Below, piece by piece: positions 13,881-15,814 of a DNA stretch of 15,814 nucleotides. Within the stretch, counting starts at the first letter, position 1; each line of letters starts with the position of its first letter. The notes under the pieces are model-generated. The model ran no database searches and had not been told where the DNA came from. It worked only from the letters and a program-made list of their open reading frames with translations. This DNA is from Anaerolineae bacterium (GTDB taxonomy: Bacteria; Chloroflexota; Anaerolineae; B4-G1; SLSP01). The stretch covers positions 1 through 15,814 of the forward strand of contig JAFGNI010000361.1 of the NCBI GenBank assembly GCA_016927095.1. Direction: 5' to 3'. Position numbers and translations under genes: made by a program.

Positions 13881-15491
13881 TCAGTCGAAGAACTGATACG
13901 TGCTCCTGAAAGTCTCAGCGATCCGGGACGTTACGTCGTACGCGGCCTCCATTTGCTCCTCGGTGAGCGGTGCCTCGCCGAGCAGGAAGATGCTGAAGGC
14001 CACCGGGTTCTCGGCGCTGCCGTTGTGGGCGAAGCTCGCAACCCCGTAGGGAGCACCTTGATAGGCCAGGCGGAAGGTCCCAAATGACAGGAGCGTCGTC
14101 TCGATGTCCTGCACAGGTTCCATGTCGTATGTTTCACCGACCTGCGCGATGCGCTCCTGCAACCCACCGGCAGCGACGTCAAACTGGCCTCTGACGGGAG
14201 TGTCGTCGAGGTAGAAGCTGAACGTGTTGCCGCCGGTGCGCTGAGGATCGAGGCTGTTAGACAGCAGGACTCCGGTGCCGGTGTTGCCGTCGAAAAAGGG
14301 CCCGGTGTCCCTTGCCTCGAAGAAGCTCGCGACCCCCGGACCGAGCTCCCGGACCGGACGGTAACCGCCATCGTCCTCAAAGGGACCGCTGAGCCCGCAG
14401 ATCTCGCCGTCGGAGATCGTGAACACGACATGGGTCAGGCCCCCCGGGAAGTTGGATGCCCAGAACGTCACCACCAGCTGGTCGTCGACGACGTTGACAT
14501 CAACTGCCGCAGGGAGGGCCACGGTGGATCCATCCTCCAACGCCATCAGCGCAGACGTCCCCAGAAGCTGAAAGCCTTGGAATGCCGCGGATGCTGCATA
14601 GGTACCGGGCCTGAGCGCGAGATCGTCGCGCTGCGGCGCCACCGGTCCGTCTGGATCCAGCGCGTCGATGCCGATGAAGGTCTGTTGGCTGTCCTGGAGT
14701 GCGTTCGCGGCGATGGTTATCGTAATCGCCGGGACATCGGCGCTGACAGTGTAAGTTTGGACGGCAATCGGCGCCCCAGAGGCTTCCGCCGTCTCGCCCG
14801 TCGTGCAGTCTATGAAGGCGAAGGGGGTTGGTCCCGCATCGGTGAGTAGCACCACGCGACGAGCGCCCGGCGGGTCCTGCAGGGCAGCATTGACAATACT
14901 TGCAGATTCCAGAAGGACAGGCAACGGCGCGGATCTGCCACCGGCGTCCACCCCGGAAGGCAACTCGTCCGGGCCGGCCTCGACCGGAGGACCAAAGGCA
15001 AGTGGACGGTTAGGCCTGACGACCACGGCTACGTCGCCGCGGTGCTCCCGTAGTTCGAACTGGTAGCGCCCGCTGCCGTCCGTTGGCTGCGAATCCAAGA
15101 CCTCGCCGGTCTCCGCATCGACCAGCGTGACCGTGGCGCCCTCATCGAACGTGTCCGCCCCGGTATCCGAGAAGCGGCTATCCCTGTCGCCATCGTAGTA
15201 GACGGTGCCGGAGACGACAAAGAAAGCGACAGCTTCCAACTCCTCGTCATCGGGTATCGGCGCCGCTTCTTCAGTATCGCCCTCCTCATCGGCTTGCTCC
15301 ACCGGCTCCTCAGCCGCCGGCTCCTGACTCTCCGGCTCCTCCTCAGCCGCCTCTGCCGGCTGCCCCGCCGCCTCCCCCAAAGAGGTATCACCCAGCTCCT
15401 TGAGTGCCTGCTCGCCTGCCGCTGTGCAGGCCAACAGCGCCAGTGCCAACACCACAAGCAACACCACTACCCGCAACCCTCGGGTCTTCAT
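13881..15491 (-). CDS. Surface lipoprotein with acidic linker and SdrD-B-like domain
   Basis: The 536-residue product starts at ATG 15491 (GGAG seven bases before it), giving a lipoprotein signal MKTRGLRVVVLLVVLALALL with lipobox LLAC and acylated Cys22. An in-frame GTG nine codons earlier would put a charged, non-signal stretch in front and is rejected. A long Glu/Ala/Pro-rich linker (about 30-90) follows, which would hold the rest away from the membrane. Then comes a beta domain like SdrD-B/Cna-B repeats (about 94-150; YYDGDRDSRFSDTGAD as Ca-binding loop, then EGATVTLVDAETGE and DGSGRYQFEL). The remaining 380 residues are beta-rich and I do not recognise them. They include a short Cys-containing stretch (ISDGEICGLSGPF) and end in a helical segment. 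It is co-directional with and 190 bp upstream of the giant secreted protein, so both may be on one transcript. It has a perfect promoter of its own. A role as a surface anchor or partner for the giant protein is inference. Confidence 0.88.
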   Translation of the reverse strand: MKTRGLRVVVLLVVLALALLACTAAGEQALKELGDTSLGEAAGQPAEAAEEEPESQEPAAEEPVEQADEEGDTEEAAPIPDDEELEAVAFFVVSGTVYYDGDRDSRFSDTGADTFDEGATVTLVDAETGEVLDSQPTDGSGRYQFELREHRGDVAVVVRPNRPLAFGPPVEAGPDELPSGVDAGGRSAPLPVLLESASIVNAALQDPPGARRVVLLTDAGPTPFAFIDCTTGETAEASGAPIAVQTYTVSADVPAITITIAANALQDSQQTFIGIDALDPDGPVAPQRDDLALRPGTYAASAAFQGFQLLGTSALMALEDGSTVALPAAVDVNVVDDQLVVTFWASNFPGGLTHVVFTISDGEICGLSGPFEDDGGYRPVRELGPGVASFFEARDTGPFFDGNTGTGVLLSNSLDPQRTGGNTFSFYLDDTPVRGQFDVAAGGLQERIAQVGETYDMEPVQDIETTLLSFGTFRLAYQGAPYGVASFAHNGSAENPVAFSIFLLGEAPLTEEQMEAAYDVTSRIAETFRSTYQFFD

Positions 15492-15567
15492 CGCCAGGCT
15501 CCGATCTCCGGGCGCCACGCCCGTGGAATCACACCGCTACGGTGAACGTCTTTCCGCTATTAACAAT

Positions 15568-15593
15568 ATAGGTATCATAAATATTATAGGTAT
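15568..15593. promoter_or_regulatory. Direct repeats flanking the lipoprotein-gene -10 box
   Basis: ATAGGTAT occurs at 15568-15575 and again at 15586-15593, an exact repeat with an 18-bp period. Read on the minus strand, one copy overlaps the upstream edge of the -10 box and the other covers the expected transcription start. The segment lies in an A/T-rich island (about 15555-15612) within GC-rich DNA. Paired sites at this spacing suggest a regulator bound on one face of the helix. Confidence 0.45.
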
Positions 15594-15611
15594 ATTCTTA
15601 TGTCATGTCAA
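15583..15611 (-). promoter_or_regulatory. Perfect consensus sigma-70-type promoter of the lipoprotein gene
   Basis: On the minus strand TTGACA (15606-15611), exactly 17 bases, then TATAAT (15583-15588) match the consensus at all 12 positions. Transcription should start near 15576 and give a leader of about 85 bases. Everything downstream on this strand, including the giant gene, could be served by it. Confidence 0.85.
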
Positions 15612-15629
15612 ACACGAACTACATGCAGC

Positions 15630-15657
15630 TTGGCAGTGGCGACCGGGGGAGTACAAT
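15630..15657 (+). promoter_or_regulatory. Promoter of the divergent BTAD-like regulator gene
   Basis: TTGGCA (15630-15635, 5 of 6), 16 bases, then TACAAT (15652-15657, 5 of 6). The expected start near 15664 leaves a leader of about 95 bases that includes a small CCCCTTGGGG palindrome. It lies back to back with the lipoprotein promoter, with about 18 bp between the two -35 boxes. Confidence 0.55.
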
Positions 15658-15758
15658 CCGGATAGACCGTGGAATGCCAACCCTCTGCCCGCAGGCTTCG
15701 CGCGGCACACCAGGCAAGTTGTCACCCCTTGGGGGCCTTCTGGACAGGAGTCGTGATC

Positions 15759-15814
15759 ATGGCGCGTCTCGCTATTCATCTGCTAGGGCCGATGCAGGTG
15801 ACGCTGGATGGCCA
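15759..15814 (+). CDS. BTAD/SARP-type transcriptional regulator, N-terminus only
   Basis: Only 18 complete codons are inside the window: MARLAIHLLGPMQVTLDG. AGGAG (15746-15750) precedes the ATG by eight bases. The phrase 'L-x-[IL]-x-L-L-G-x-[FM]-x-V-x-[LV]-D-G' is the standard opening of the winged-helix domain in AfsR/SARP/BTAD regulators, which often continue into NB-ARC ATPase and TPR segments. The gene is truncated by the window edge, so nothing can be said of its C-terminal part. It is transcribed away from the lipoprotein gene and shares its control region. Regulation of the lipoprotein and giant genes is possible but unproven. Confidence 0.75.
   Translation, partial: MARLAIHLLGPMQVTLDG

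Noticed and set aside
15492..15518. Upstream GTG start for the lipoprotein
   Set aside because: It would bury the lipoprotein signal behind nine residues including charged ones. ATG 15491 gives a textbook lipobox signal and has a Shine-Dalgarno site.

Overview
The window is GC-rich bacterial DNA. It most likely comes from a member of the Chloroflexota (Anaerolineae, Caldilineae or Chloroflexia-like). This is an inference from style, not from a marker gene. The clues are CARDB/IPT-domain exported proteins next to a FtsX/MacB permease, a very large secreted mosaic protein ending in a YLPVVVR tail, the opening of a BTAD/SARP-type regulator (MARLAIHLLGPMQVTLDG), and intergenic heptanucleotide and palindromic repeats. 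No rRNA, tRNA, CRISPR array or transposase gene was found.

Layout. (1) Positions 2-3421, plus strand: the 3' part of an exported IPT + CARDB-repeat protein, a 180-bp spacer built of three blocks of 7-bp tandem repeats, then a MacB/FtsX-type ABC permease. The ATPase is not in the window and probably lies upstream. (2) 3422-4204: a short element with terminal inverted repeats lies on the tail of a decayed GH3-type glycoside hydrolase gene (minus strand). The start, Shine-Dalgarno site, operator-like palindrome and promoter of that gene survive. (3) 4205-5482, plus: a ROK-family repressor, divergent from the decayed hydrolase, with a perfect sigma-70-type promoter and an overlapping palindrome. 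(4) 5479-5957: a broken small lipoprotein gene on the minus strand, frameshifted in a G5 run, with a divergent promoter region. (5) 5958-6635, plus: a hemerythrin/HHE-domain protein with a perfect hairpin in its leader and a 14-bp stem-loop after its stop. (6) 6703-13689, minus: a 2328-residue secreted protein with LamG-like, Kelch-like propeller, Reg_prop-like propeller, two IPT/TIG, zinc-metalloprotease, Ig-like and Ca-binding segments. (7) 13881-15491, minus: a 536-residue lipoprotein with an acidic linker and an SdrD-B-like domain, driven by a perfect consensus promoter. (8) 15759-end, plus: the start of a BTAD/SARP-like regulator, divergent from the lipoprotein.

How the parts may work together. 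The sugar module (ROK regulator plus GH3 remnant) appears to be an old regulator/enzyme pair whose enzyme has been lost. The lipoprotein and the giant metalloprotease-like protein are co-directional, 190 bp apart, and both exported, so they may form a surface-attached/secreted pair. The space between them holds an unusual three-copy repeat that can fold in two mutually exclusive ways just before the giant gene. The most unusual content is that giant protein, its leader, and the well-preserved control regions attached to dead genes.
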